This document shows positions 33,229-41,286 of a DNA stretch of 61,977 nt, piece by piece. Position numbers and translations under genes: made by a program. This stretch comes from JBQCEE01 sp051960575. Its GTDB lineage: Bacteria; Actinomycetota; Actinomycetes; Mycobacteriales; Jatrophihabitantaceae. The first letter of the stretch is position 1; every line of letters begins with the position of its first letter. Location: contig NZ_JBQCEE010000420.1 in NCBI RefSeq assembly GCF_051960575.1, forward strand, positions 1-61,977, in the 5' to 3' direction. The notes under the pieces were generated by a model. It saw nothing but the letters and a program-made list of their open reading frames with translations, had not been told where the DNA came from and searched no databases.

Positions 33229-34085
33229 TGGGGGTGCTGCTCGGTCTCATGCTCGGCGGCGGGGTGCTGCTGATCTGGCGCAGCGGCCCGCGGGCGCCGC
33301 AGCGCTCGTCGTCCGGGCCGTCGTGGGTGCAGCGCCGCAACGACGTGCTGCGGCAGGCGGGCATCGACGGTGTCGGTCCGGTGCAGGTGATCGGCGCGCA
33401 GGTTCTCTGCGCGCTGGTCGCCGCGGTACTGGTGCTGGGCCTGACGCGCACGGTGACCGTCGCGGCGGTCTTCGGTCTGTTCGGCGCGGCGCTGCCCGAG
33501 GTGATCGTCCGGCGGCTGCGCCGGCGGCGACAGACGGCGCTGCGAGAGCTGTGGCCCGAGGCCATCGACCATCTCGCGTCCGCGGTGCGCGCCGGGCTGT
33601 CGCTGCCGGAGGGGTTGTCCGCGCTCGCGGTACGTGGCCCGGCCGAACTCCGACCGCCGTTCGCGCGCTTCGGTGCGGCGTACCGCGCCAGCGGCCGCTT
33701 CGGCGAGTGCCTCGACGCGCTGAAGGACGACCTCGCCGACCCGGTCGGCGACCGGGTGTGCGAGACGATTCGTGTCGCGCGTGAGGTCGGCGGCAGCGAC
33801 CTCGGCACCGTGCTGCGCACCCTGTCCGAGCTGCTGCGCGCCGACGCACGAACCCGCGCCGAGCTCGAGACCCGGCAGGGGTGGGTGGTGAACGCGGCCC
33901 GGCTCGCCGTCGCCGCACCGTGGGTCGTGTTGCTGTTGCTCGGCACGCAGTCGGCGACGCTGCACGCGTACGACAGTGCCGGCGGCACCGTCATGCTCGC
34001 CGTCGGCGCGGTCGTCTGCGCCGTCGCCTACCGCATCATGCTGCGCATCGGACGGCTGCCGGAGGACCGGCGGGTGCTGCGGTGA
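33228..34085 (+). CDS. tadB: Tad pilus assembly protein TadB-like (GspF domain)
   Basis: Inner-membrane platform protein of the Tad apparatus, 285 residues. Hydrophobic segments near the N-terminus (GVLLGLMLGGGVLLIW; VLCALVAAVLVLGL) and C-terminus (WVVLLLLGTQSATL; VMLAVGAVVCAVAYRIM) surround a cytoplasmic type II secretion F domain with LWPEAIDHLASAVRAGLSLPEGL and VCETIRVAREVGGSDLG. The start ATG overlaps the cpaF stop. With cpaF truncated, the pilus system is probably inactive. Confidence 0.85.
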   Translation: MGVLLGLMLGGGVLLIWRSGPRAPQRSSSGPSWVQRRNDVLRQAGIDGVGPVQVIGAQVLCALVAAVLVLGLTRTVTVAAVFGLFGAALPEVIVRRLRRRRQTALRELWPEAIDHLASAVRAGLSLPEGLSALAVRGPAELRPPFARFGAAYRASGRFGECLDALKDDLADPVGDRVCETIRVAREVGGSDLGTVLRTLSELLRADARTRAELETRQGWVVNAARLAVAAPWVVLLLLGTQSATLHAYDSAGGTVMLAVGAVVCAVAYRIMLRIGRLPEDRRVLR

Positions 34086-35017
34086 TCATCGGTGCACTCC
34101 TCGGGCTGCTCGCCGCAACAGGTGTTGTGCTCATCGTGCGGGCCGCCCCGCCGATGCGGCCGATCCGGTTGAGCGAGCGGATGGCGCCGTACCTCGCCGA
34201 CACCCCTGCGCCGTCGCGGCTCCTCAGTCGTCCCGACGCGACGTCGGCGCCGTTCACGGTGGCCCGGCGGCTCTTCGGTCCCGCGCTCGGCGAACTGGTC
34301 GGGCGGGTCGACCAGCTGCTCGGCGGCGCGGCGTCGGTACGCCGGCGGCTGGCCGGTCTCGGGACCGGGATGACGCTCGAGGAGTTCCGCATCGAGCAGG
34401 TGCTGTGGGGAGCCGGCGGCGCCCTCGCCTCGGCGTTGGCGGTGGTGCTGGGCGGGCTCGCGTCCGGCCGGGTGAACGTCGTGCTCGCCGTGCTGCTCGG
34501 GCTCGGTGGCCTCGTCGGTGGTCTGCTCGCCCGCGACTGGTACCTGAGCCGGCAGCTCGCGCAGCGCGAGGCGGCGATGCTCGCCGAGTTTCCCGTCGTC
34601 GCCGACCTGCTCGCCCTGTCGGTGCTCGCCGGCGAGTCGCCGCTCGACGCGCTGCAGCGGGTCTGCCGGCTGACCCGCGGGGAGCTGGCGCGAGACCTCG
34701 AGCGGGCGCTCGGCCGGGCGCGGTCGGGCGTGCCGATCGCCCGGGCGCTCACCGACCTGGCCGAGACGACGACGCTCGATCCGTTCGCCCGCTTCCTGCA
34801 GGGCGTCGTCGTCGCGCTCGAGCGCGGCACCCCGCTCGCCGAGGTGCTGCGCGCGCAGGCCGTCGACGTCCGCGAGATCGGCAAGCGCGCCCTGCTCGAA
34901 GCGGGCGGCCGCAAGGAGATCTCGATGATGGCGCCGGTCGTCTTCCTCGTGCTGCCCGTGACCGTGCTCTTCGCCCTCTACCCGGGTCTGCTGACCCTCA
35001 CCTCGTTGTCCCGCTAG
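34082..35017 (+). CDS. tadC: Tad pilus assembly protein TadC-like (GspF domain)
   Basis: Second platform protein, 311 residues, starting at GTG 34082 in overlap with the tadB stop. An N-terminal membrane segment (IIGALLGLLAATGVVLIV), a central pair (ALASALAVVLGGLA; VVLAVLLGLGGLVGGLLA), the F domain with EFPVVADLLALSVLAGESPLDAL and RARSGVPIARALTDLAE, and a final segment (MAPVVFLVLPVTVLFALYPGL) are visible. It partners with the tadB product in the pilus base. Confidence 0.85.
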   Translation: MIIGALLGLLAATGVVLIVRAAPPMRPIRLSERMAPYLADTPAPSRLLSRPDATSAPFTVARRLFGPALGELVGRVDQLLGGAASVRRRLAGLGTGMTLEEFRIEQVLWGAGGALASALAVVLGGLASGRVNVVLAVLLGLGGLVGGLLARDWYLSRQLAQREAAMLAEFPVVADLLALSVLAGESPLDALQRVCRLTRGELARDLERALGRARSGVPIARALTDLAETTTLDPFARFLQGVVVALERGTPLAEVLRAQAVDVREIGKRALLEAGGRKEISMMAPVVFLVLPVTVLFALYPGLLTLTSLSR

Positions 35018-35029
35018 AAGGAGAACCCC

Positions 35030-35167
35030 ATGCACCTGCTCTACGCCTGGCTGATGAGCCGGATCGACCAACGGTCACCCGACCGGGAACGCGGTGACGT
35101 TCCCGGCTGGGTCATGGTGACGGTCGTGACTGGTACCTCTTGCCCTACCAGGCCGGGACCAAAGTGA
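35030..35167 (+). pseudogene. Pilin-like small Tad protein, cut by prophage integration
   Basis: Begins at ATG 35030 after AGAAGGAG, 12 bp behind tadC, with MHLLYAWLMSRI and ERGDVPGWVMVTVVT, a leader seen before the membrane helix of small Tad-locus pilin-like proteins. After TVVT the frame continues with 11 unrelated residues and a stop inside the 3' end of the prophage integrase gene. The expected hydrophobic helix is missing, so the phage integrated within this gene at about 35125-35135. Confidence 0.65.
35100..35145. other. Probable prophage attachment site (attL)
   Basis: The junction between the host pilin-like gene and the prophage lies here: host coding sequence ends near 35131 and the integrase stop codon is at 35145. 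Serine integrases recombine short sites of about 40-50 bp with a 2-bp core; the core cannot be fixed without attR, which is beyond the window. Confidence 0.5.
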
Positions 35168-36602
35168 TCGTGGCTTTCGGTCGGCCTGGCGTGACTTCGA
35201 CCCGTGCGAGGAGCTTCCTCACGAAAGCGCGTTTCTCGGCGGTCGTCAACGCTTCGACGTCCCAGTCCTTGACGAGGACGGCCGCGATCGGGCCGGCGTC
35301 GACTCGCTGAACCGCGACGAGCGCCCGGTCGTGCTGGCCACGGAGTCGGCGCTGCTCGGCGAGGATCTGGTCGCGTGCGGCCTCGTAGACCGACTCCGGG
35401 ACGATGCGGCGGGCAAGTTGCACCGACAGGGTCACGAGCTGCTGCTCGAGGTCGCTGATCTCGCGGGCGAGCGCGTCGGCGTCTCGCTTGATCGACGACG
35501 CGGGTGTGACCTGCCCTGTTGTCTCGTCGACCTCGTCGGCGACGTCTTGCAGCCACGCGCGGACGGCGTCTTCGACGACGCGCATGGTCACGTACCCGCC
35601 GGGGTGGCGCCGTTCGGCGTGGGCGGCGATGCACCGGAACTTCGCGACGTGGCCGTTGCCGAACTGGCCACCGCCCATGCTGGATCCGCAGGGCTGGCCG
35701 TCGACGTCGACCATGCACCGCACCATTCCGGAGAGGAGGTACTGGGACCGCTCTGAGCGGCGCAGTGTGCGTCGGGCTGCCCGCGCGACTTGGTAGGCGG
35801 CCCATGTCCTCTCGTCGATGACCGGCTCGTGCGCACCCGGGATGTGCTCGCCTGCGACAGTGAGCAGCCCGGCGCCGAATCCGGAGTCGAGGACGCGCCG
35901 CAACGTCCGTTGCGTCCACGCACCGGGGCCGCTGGTCGAGTAGCCGGGCGCGGTGCGGATCCCTTCGCGGTTGAGCCACTCGACGAGCGCGTAGGCCGAC
36001 TCCCCGGCGATGTACCTGCGGTACAGCGCGGCGAGCACCGACCCGGTGTCCGGTGAGGGGCGGTGCTTGCCGTCGGTGTAGTCGTAGCCGAACCGTGGTT
36101 TCCCGTTTGCCGGCAGCCCTGCTCGTGTGCGGCGCGCGTGGACGTCTCGCCACACTGAGCCGATCTCCTCGGCCCGGTAGGCGGCCATCTCGCCGAGCAT
36201 GCCGCGGGCGAACCGGCCGGATGCGGTCGTCGTGTCGATCGGTTCGGTCGCGGACTCGATCGCTCCGCCTGCGACATCGACCCGGTCGAGCGCGACGTTC
36301 CACCGCAGCCGGTTTCGGGCGGTGCGGTCGAACCGCCACACCACGATGACGTCGACGTCGCCGGCCTCGACTTGGCCGACTGCCTGGTCGAGCTTCGCCC
36401 ACCACGGCGACCTGCGGCGGCTGCCGGATTCGTCGATCCCTTCGATGCGCCCGACGAGCTGGTAGCCGCGTCGGGTGCAGTGGTCGGTGATCGCTGTCCA
36501 CTGGATCTCCGGGCTGACCATCTCGTCGCGCTCTTTCGAGACGCGGACGACGCCGAGCGCACGACGGGGCGATTCGGTGACAGGGCGAAGACGAGCGGGC
36601 AT
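35145..36602 (-). CDS. int: Large serine recombinase (prophage integrase)
   Basis: A 485-residue serine integrase. The resolvase domain (about 15-165) has catalytic Ser22 in VVRVSKERDE, with VIVVWRFDRTARNR and the ESATEPIDTTTASGRFARGM segment; the recombinase domain follows (GKPRFGYDYTDGK ... LNREGIRTAPGYST), then the zinc ribbon region (GMVRCMVDVDGQPCGSS ... FRCIAAHAERRHPGG) and a coiled-coil (DALAREISDLEQQLVTL). It lies next to the host junction, as expected for the enzyme that integrates the phage. A separate excision factor is not obvious. Confidence 0.93.
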   Translation of the reverse strand: MPARLRPVTESPRRALGVVRVSKERDEMVSPEIQWTAITDHCTRRGYQLVGRIEGIDESGSRRRSPWWAKLDQAVGQVEAGDVDVIVVWRFDRTARNRLRWNVALDRVDVAGGAIESATEPIDTTTASGRFARGMLGEMAAYRAEEIGSVWRDVHARRTRAGLPANGKPRFGYDYTDGKHRPSPDTGSVLAALYRRYIAGESAYALVEWLNREGIRTAPGYSTSGPGAWTQRTLRRVLDSGFGAGLLTVAGEHIPGAHEPVIDERTWAAYQVARAARRTLRRSERSQYLLSGMVRCMVDVDGQPCGSSMGGGQFGNGHVAKFRCIAAHAERRHPGGYVTMRVVEDAVRAWLQDVADEVDETTGQVTPASSIKRDADALAREISDLEQQLVTLSVQLARRIVPESVYEAARDQILAEQRRLRGQHDRALVAVQRVDAGPIAAVLVKDWDVEALTTAEKRAFVRKLLARVEVTPGRPKATITLVPAW

Positions 36603-36605
36603 CGG

Positions 36606-37193
36606 TCAGCCCGCGGACCACGTGTGCAGAGGCGAACCCAGGGGGTCGTTAAGCGAGACCGAAGCGATCTTCTGGCCGCGGGGGACGTTGAACGCGATCA
36701 GGCCGCGGATCCGCCGGCCAGCGGTGAGCGTGGTGTCCGTAAGTTCGCCGTCGTAGTCGCCGAGCGCGGTCTGATAGGTGTCGCCGGCCGCGTTCTGGGC
36801 GCTGAAGAACGTTGGGTTGACGTCGAACTTGCCGGAGGCGCCGACGATCGTCACCTCGTAGCCGACCAGGTGTTCGTGAGGGGCGGCGAGAACGCTCGGC
36901 TTCACGACCGCGGGAAGCACAGTGACCTGCGCCGCGGTGTCCGAGCCATCGCTGCCGGTCGACTTCACCGTGACCGTCGAGCCCGTTCCGACAGAGGTGT
37001 CGTTCGGTGTCGAGGGGGCGGCCGCGTTCGATGACGGTTGAACATTCAGCTGCGGGACGCCGGATATGGTGGCCGCTCCGTTCGGTCCGACGGTTTCCGT
37101 GACGGTCTTGGTCACCGTCGTCGTCACCGTGCTGCCGGCCGTGCAACCTGCAACGGCCAAGACCGCTCCGCAAGCCGCGATGAGCAACTTCAT
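36606..37193 (-). CDS. Putative secreted lipoprotein (DUF4352-like)
   Basis: A 195-residue protein with a lipoprotein signal: MKLLIAACGAVLAVAGC, cleavage before Cys17. A threonine/valine-rich linker (STVTTTVTKTVTETV) follows, then an immunoglobulin-like beta domain with YEVTIVGASGKFDVNP and RGLIAFNVPRGQKIASVSL that resembles DUF4352 proteins. ATG 37193 is chosen because it produces the signal peptide and overlaps the next gene upstream. Located in the lysogeny block, it is a candidate for expression from the prophage as a surface protein, possibly for superinfection exclusion; that role is a guess. Confidence 0.75.
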   Translation of the reverse strand: MKLLIAACGAVLAVAGCTAGSTVTTTVTKTVTETVGPNGAATISGVPQLNVQPSSNAAAPSTPNDTSVGTGSTVTVKSTGSDGSDTAAQVTVLPAVVKPSVLAAPHEHLVGYEVTIVGASGKFDVNPTFFSAQNAAGDTYQTALGDYDGELTDTTLTAGRRIRGLIAFNVPRGQKIASVSLNDPLGSPLHTWSAG

Positions 37194-37639
37194 GCTGCTT
37201 CCCTTCGTTGTTCGATGATCAGCCACTCCTGCTCGGTGAGGCTCTTGATGCGGTCCATGAGGAGCGGGAACGTCACCCATAGCTCGGTCGCCGCTCGGTG
37301 CATGTCGTAGACCGCGAGAGCGTCGGCAAGCCGGTGAATGTCGGGTAGCAGCCAGCGGGCGGTCGCGGTGATGACGCGCTGCTCGATGGATGCCTTCAAC
37401 GTCTGGCAGGGCGCTCCTCGGTCGAGGTGCTCGCACTCGTGGGTGATGGCTACGCGCCGTTCGACCTGGGTTAGTCGGGAGTGGAGCAGAACGTCGATTG
37501 GCCGGCCGTCGCGCCAGCGGGTAAGCGCCCAGATGTCGCCGAGGTCGGCGAACTTGATGGGAATGTCGGGCCAGTCGCGGGCGAACCGCTTCCAGGGGTC
37601 GGGGTACACGCGGCGGATCATGCGGGTGAGGTCAGACAA
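37190..37639 (-). CDS. ImmA/IrrE-family metallopeptidase
   Basis: A 149-residue zinc peptidase with the HExxH motif in VAITHECEHLDRG and a downstream ARWLLPDIHRLADAL region. In the ICEBs1 element the related ImmA cleaves the element's repressor to induce it; the adjacent XRE repressor gene is the likely target here. TTG 37639 gives the full length; an internal ATG at 37621 is an alternative. It is transcribed after the repressor gene and overlaps the lipoprotein gene. Confidence 0.8.
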   Translation of the reverse strand: MSDLTRMIRRVYPDPWKRFARDWPDIPIKFADLGDIWALTRWRDGRPIDVLLHSRLTQVERRVAITHECEHLDRGAPCQTLKASIEQRVITATARWLLPDIHRLADALAVYDMHRAATELWVTFPLLMDRIKSLTEQEWLIIEQRREAA

Positions 37640-37645
37640 TTTCCG

Positions 37646-38095
37646 CTACGGCTGGTCGTCGGTGGTGGTGCCCGGGGGCTGATCGGGCCGGTACGCGGCG
37701 ATGACCATGTCTGCATCTGCCTGTGCCTGCTCGACGGCTTCGTTGGCCTCGATGAACGCGTTGACCACGGCGAGGACTGCCTTGCGCTGGTCGCCCGTGA
37801 GTTCGGTTGCGCGTTCGGGGAGCTTGAACGGCGCGAGTGAGCGAATGCCGGCCAGCTCGTCGACGACCCGGCGAGGCACACCGGCGAGCTTTGCGAGCCG
37901 TTCCCGCTTCTCCTCGGTGAAGCGGTGGAGGTACTGGTTGCGGCGGAGGTTGTTGATGACGGTGTAGGAGAGTGCAAGGTCGAGTTCCTCGGATCGGCGG
38001 GCGAGCGCGCGACCGCTGTCGACCTGCTGTTTCTCCATGGCGAGGTCGACGACCTCCGCCAGGCTCTGCGGCCGGAGCGGTCTCACGTTGGCCAT
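37646..38095 (-). CDS. XRE-like phage repressor
   Basis: A 149-residue DNA-binding protein, probably the prophage repressor. RPQSLAEVVDLAMEKQQ and RSEELDLALSYTVINNLRRNQYLH form a helix-turn-helix, and LAKLAGVPRRVVDELAG a second short motif; the C-terminal part is helical and acidic. ATG 38095 has AGGTGG upstream; the frame continues to 38197, but that region holds the operators. Divergent from the Cro-like gene, as in a lysogeny switch. Confidence 0.75.
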   Translation of the reverse strand: MANVRPLRPQSLAEVVDLAMEKQQVDSGRALARRSEELDLALSYTVINNLRRNQYLHRFTEEKRERLAKLAGVPRRVVDELAGIRSLAPFKLPERATELTGDQRKAVLAVVNAFIEANEAVEQAQADADMVIAAYRPDQPPGTTTDDQP

Positions 38096-38189
38096 GCTCA
38101 CCGCCCACCTTTCACTTGAGCCATGACGGCGCGCGGGAGCGCCGACAACCTGACCCGCTTGCAGCCTCCGAATGGTGGCACGCACACCG

Positions 38190-38206
38190 CTTGTCAAGTT
38201 GACAAG
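38190..38206. promoter_or_regulatory. Repressor operator, perfect palindrome
   Basis: CTTGTCAAGTTGACAAG is a 17-bp perfect palindrome (8-bp arms, one central base) midway between divergent XRE-type genes. It contains TTGTCA and TTGACA, usable as -35 elements. A half-site CTTGTCAA recurs at 38231-38238, just before the Cro-like gene. Confidence 0.65.
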
Positions 38207-38230
38207 TACTGATGTACGGTGTGCACATCA

Positions 38231-38238
38231 CTTGTCAA
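38231..38238. promoter_or_regulatory. Second operator half-site
   Basis: CTTGTCAA, identical to one arm of the palindrome at 38190-38206, 21 bp before the start of the rightward regulator gene. Confidence 0.4.
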
Positions 38239-38258
38239 ATCACATGGGGGAGAGCAAG

Positions 38259-38570
38259 ATGGGACGCCGCAGGCCGAAGCCGTACGAGAGGGTCCGGTGG
38301 ATGAAGGTCCGAGAGCACGGGGTAGCGGTGCAGCGGTGGCGCAAGCGGCGTGGTCTCACGCAGCGCGAACTCGCGTTCCTCGTCAAGAAGTCGCAGACCA
38401 CCATCTACCTGATCGAGTCCGGTCAGCTGATCACGATCAGCGAGCCCCTCGCGTTGGAGATCGCCCGCCGGCTCGACGTGCCCTGGGAGGAACTGTTCGA
38501 ACTCCGCGAGTCCTCTCGTGGCGCCGCCGTGACAAACGGTGGGCACATCGCCGCTCGGGCAACAGCATGA
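38259..38570 (+). CDS. XRE-family regulator (Cro-like)
   Basis: A 103-residue helix-turn-helix protein: RWRKRRGLTQRELAFLVKKS followed by TTIYLIESGQ and ALEIARRLDVPWEELFELRE is a full XRE domain. ATG 38259, with GGGGGAGA upstream, begins the rightward early operon; it is the likely counterpart of the divergent repressor. The frame remains open to 38172 but runs over the operators. Confidence 0.85.
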   Translation: MGRRRPKPYERVRWMKVREHGVAVQRWRKRRGLTQRELAFLVKKSQTTIYLIESGQLITISEPLALEIARRLDVPWEELFELRESSRGAAVTNGGHIAARATA

Positions 38571-38752
38571 AGACGCTCGCGCCCACCAGTCGTGTCGACG
38601 CGATCCGTCACCTCGCGATGCTCGCCGACCTCGCGGCATCGCTGGTCGAGCCCGGCATGGACGCCGACGCCGACGCGATCCGCCGCCAGTTCCGCTGCGA
38701 CCTCCACGCCCTCGGCGTCACCAGCGACGAACTCGACCGGGCGGGTGCGTGA
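38567..38752 (+). CDS. Small phage protein, unknown
   Basis: 61 residues, starting at an ATGA overlap with the Cro-like stop and ending in a TGATG overlap. Mostly helical and acidic (RHLAMLADLAASLVEPG). No family recognised; coding status rests on the overlaps and codon use. Confidence 0.6.
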   Translation: MKTLAPTSRVDAIRHLAMLADLAASLVEPGMDADADAIRRQFRCDLHALGVTSDELDRAGA

Positions 38753-38910
38753 TGCCGTCCCGTGAGGAGTGCATCGCCGCCGCTGCCGAGGTGTACCGGG
38801 CGATCTTGTCCGACCCGGAGCGGGCCGCGCAGATCCGTGCCCGGCGGGCCGAGGCGGAAGCGGTCGAGCGGGCCAGCGAGCAGCAGGAGACGCCGGCGAA
38901 GTCGGCGTGA
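38752..38910 (+). CDS. Small phage protein, unknown
   Basis: 52 residues, highly charged single helix (SDPERAAQIRARRAEAEAVE). Starts in overlap with the previous stop. No family recognised. Confidence 0.55.
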   Translation: MPSREECIAAAAEVYRAILSDPERAAQIRARRAEAEAVERASEQQETPAKSA

Positions 38911-38977
38911 CACAGACCGCCTGGGCGGCTCCGCGGGGGAGCGGCCCAGGCACCAGCAACACCCACAACACAAGGCA

Positions 38978-39021
38978 AGGGCAGCCGGGCTGGTTTGGCG
39001 ACCAGTGGGCCCGACTGCCCT
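38978..39021. terminator. Hairpin, probable terminator or attenuator in the early operon
   Basis: AGGGCAG-C-CGGGC pairs with GCCCG-A-CTGCCCT across an 18-nt loop. There is no U-run. It precedes a gene with its own AAGGGAAG ribosome-binding site and could set the level of downstream early genes. A 38-codon frame over this region (from GTG 38907) is not considered coding. Confidence 0.5.
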
Positions 39022-39041
39022 AGACGAAGGGAAGTGTAGTG

Positions 39042-39416
39042 ATGACAGTGACGATCCCGCGCTGGTTGCGGGCGGATGACGTCGACGTCGACCGGGTCCT
39101 GATCGCGGCGTGGCTCCTCGACTCGGGCGAGCAGGAGGCCGCGGTCGGCATCGCCGCCTCGGCGGTCGCGATGCAGGGGCACCGCGTGGACCGGCAGGTC
39201 ATCGAGGTGAAGCTCCGCGGCGTCGCCGAGCACCTCGCCGACTACGTCGAGTGCGAGGCCGACCCGCGGACGTGGGGGAAGGTCGTCTGCGAGATCGACG
39301 GCGACGGCGACTGGCGGGCGTGGGGCGAGGCGCACTGCGAGCAGATCCTCGCCGACGCGGTCGTGGACGCCGAGGCGATCCTGCTGCTCGGGCGCCGCCT
39401 GTCGGTGGTGGCTTGA
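39042..39416 (+). CDS. Phage protein of unknown function, 124 aa
   Basis: Starts at ATG 39042 eight bases after GAAGGGAAG. Acidic, helical (EQEAAVGIAASAVAMQGHRV; DYVECEADPRTWGKVVCEID). No domain recognised. First gene after the early hairpin. Confidence 0.65.
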   Translation: MTVTIPRWLRADDVDVDRVLIAAWLLDSGEQEAAVGIAASAVAMQGHRVDRQVIEVKLRGVAEHLADYVECEADPRTWGKVVCEIDGDGDWRAWGEAHCEQILADAVVDAEAILLLGRRLSVVA

Positions 39417-39670
39417 TGAGCATGGATGTCTCGTTCCGGCCGGACGCCGCCACGAGGTTTCACGCACGCGGCTACATCTACGAGTCCACCGGCGACTTGT
39501 ACGCGACTGTGCGCACCGGCGAGATCGACATCGCAGTCACGTCCGAGAACTTCAAGCACCTGATCCGGCTCCGCGACGCCATCGACATCGCGCTCGCGCA
39601 GGCCCACCACGCGCAGCAGGATGCTGACCTCGCCGACCTGGCGCAGCAGCCCGTGCAGGCGGCGTCATGA
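39416..39670 (+). CDS. Phage protein of unknown function, 84 aa
   Basis: ATG 39416 overlaps the previous stop (TGATG). Contains a beta-rich half (ARGYIYESTGDLYATVRTGE) and a helical, alanine-glutamine tail. No family recognised. Confidence 0.6.
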   Translation: MSMDVSFRPDAATRFHARGYIYESTGDLYATVRTGEIDIAVTSENFKHLIRLRDAIDIALAQAHHAQQDADLADLAQQPVQAAS

Positions 39671-39855
39671 CCGCGCAGCAGCAGTGGGTCGTCACCGCGG
39701 TTTGGTCCGACTCGGCGCCGACGGTCTACGGCCCGTTCCCGACCTCCGACCAGGCCGAGGTGTGGGCGGCGGGCAGTGTCGCGCGGCTCGTCGCCTGCGT
39801 CGAGTACCGCGTCGAGACGCTGATCTCGCCGACCCGGAAGCCGGTGCAGCCGTGA
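39667..39855 (+). CDS. Small phage protein, 62 aa
   Basis: Starts at an ATGA overlap. The sequence WVVTAVWSDSAPTVYGPFPTS with aromatic residues resembles short beta-sheet proteins of actinophages. Function unknown. Confidence 0.6.
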   Translation: MTAQQQWVVTAVWSDSAPTVYGPFPTSDQAEVWAAGSVARLVACVEYRVETLISPTRKPVQP

Positions 39856-40103
39856 CCGCGGTCCGGGTGCGGTTCTGCGACGTCAACGGGCACGCCGGGT
39901 CTTACCCGACCGGTCAGTGCTGGTCGTGCGGCGCGATGCCGCTGATTCCGTTGCCGCCGCAGACGCCGGAGCAGATCGCCGCGGCCGCCGCTCAAGCGCT
40001 GCGCCGCGGCCGGATCCTCGCCGAGCGCGGCTACCGGCCGGCATCGAAGGACGAGGCCGCGGCCGACCGAGCCGCCGACCGCGCCGCATGGGGTGACGAC
40101 TGA
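39852..40103 (+). CDS. Small phage protein with one CxxC, 83 aa
   Basis: GTG 39852 overlaps the previous stop. GQCWSCGAMPLIPLPPQTPEQ suggests a half zinc knuckle followed by a helical tail. Function unknown. Confidence 0.55.
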   Translation: MTAVRVRFCDVNGHAGSYPTGQCWSCGAMPLIPLPPQTPEQIAAAAAQALRRGRILAERGYRPASKDEAAADRAADRAAWGDD

Positions 40104-40201
40104 TGCGCCCCTTCGACTGGTCTATCGCCGGCGTCCTGTTCGCGACCGTCGTCCTGTCGATCGCGTGGACCTGCGTCATCGAGAAGTGGGGCAAGCGGTG
40201 A
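40103..40201 (+). CDS. Single-pass membrane micropeptide, 32 aa
   Basis: ATG 40103 overlaps the previous stop (TGATG) and its own stop overlaps the exonuclease GTG. IAGVLFATVVLSIAWTCVI is one membrane helix with a basic C-terminus. Function unknown; coding is inferred from the perfect overlaps. Confidence 0.55.
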   Translation: MRPFDWSIAGVLFATVVLSIAWTCVIEKWGKR

Positions 40202-41286
40202 CCGGCCTCAACACCCGCGTCGAGCGGATCGAGGTGGCCGGCCGCGGCGGGCGGCTGGTGCGGCGGCACGTCGTGCACTGCCGCTGCGGCTGGACGTCGG
40301 AGCCGCGGACGTCGGCGAAGCTGGCCGAGCAGCGCTCGGCGACGCACGAGGCCGAGTTCTGCCCCACCCCGGGCCCGGTCCGTGTCGGCGTGTTCGAGCA
40401 CGGATCGCCGGAGTGGCACGCCGCCCGCGCCTCGCGGCTCGGCGGCAGCGAGGTCGCCGCGGTCGTCGGCCTATCGCCATGGGAGTCGCGGTTCTCGCTG
40501 TGGCACCGCAAGTCGGGGCTGTTCGTCGAGGACCGCGACAACGACGAGATGCGCGCCGGCCGCGAGTTCGAGGCGATCATCGCGGCCCGGTTCGCCGCGA
40601 ACCACCCGGACTGGACCGTGCAGACCGGTGTCGGGACGTGGGTGCACCGTGACCGGCCGTGGCAGCTGTCCAACCCGGACGGGCTGATCCGGAAGGCGGA
40701 CGGACGGCTGGCGCTGCTCGAGGTGAAGTTCGCCCTGCAGGACTGGCAGTGGGGTGAGCCCGGGACGGCGGACGTGCCGGTCTACTACGACTGCCAGGCC
40801 CAGTGGTACGCCGACGTGTTCGGCGTCGACGAGGTGCACTTCGCGGTGTTCTTCGGCGGGTCGGCTCGTCACCGCGAGTACCTCGTCCCGGCGAAGGCCG
40901 ACGACCAGGCGTTCCTGCGCGAGCAGGGCGCCGCGTTCCTCGCGGACGTCGCCGCAGGTGTCCGTCCGGACATCGACGGCCACGACTCCACCTACGAGAT
41001 CGTCAAGGCTCTGTCGCCCGGAATCGACCCGATCAGCGTGCAGGTGCCGGAGCCGCTCGCGCGGGCGTACTGCGAAGCGAGGCACGACCTCGCCCGCGCC
41101 GAGCTGGTGGCGAAGGAGCAGACCGCCCGGCTCGCCGACCACATGGGCACCGCCCAGTACGCGCAGTACGGCGAGCGGCGGATCGCTCGACGCCAGTCCA
41201 AGGGCGGCGGCACGCCGTACCTCGTCGCCGAGCGGGCTCTCCCGTTCGACGCACCCGACATCGAAGTCCTTCAGGAGGCATCGTGA
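40198..41286 (+). CDS. YqaJ / lambda-type exonuclease
   Basis: A 362-residue 5'-3' exonuclease acting with the RecT protein encoded next in single-strand annealing recombination. The nuclease core shows SRLGGSEVAAVVGLSPWESR, GREFEAIIAARFA, and the metal-binding LSNPDGLIRKADGRLALLEVK followed by YYDCQAQWYADVFGV. Before the core is an N-terminal extension of about 60 residues with HCRCGW and a later EFC that may bind zinc. GTG 40198 starts it in overlap with the micropeptide. Confidence 0.88.
   Translation: MTGLNTRVERIEVAGRGGRLVRRHVVHCRCGWTSEPRTSAKLAEQRSATHEAEFCPTPGPVRVGVFEHGSPEWHAARASRLGGSEVAAVVGLSPWESRFSLWHRKSGLFVEDRDNDEMRAGREFEAIIAARFAANHPDWTVQTGVGTWVHRDRPWQLSNPDGLIRKADGRLALLEVKFALQDWQWGEPGTADVPVYYDCQAQWYADVFGVDEVHFAVFFGGSARHREYLVPAKADDQAFLREQGAAFLADVAAGVRPDIDGHDSTYEIVKALSPGIDPISVQVPEPLARAYCEARHDLARAELVAKEQTARLADHMGTAQYAQYGERRIARRQSKGGGTPYLVAERALPFDAPDIEVLQEAS

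Noticed and set aside
38907..39023. 38-codon reading frame after the early small genes
   Set aside because: It coincides with a strong hairpin and a next gene with its own ribosome-binding site; protein-like character is lacking.
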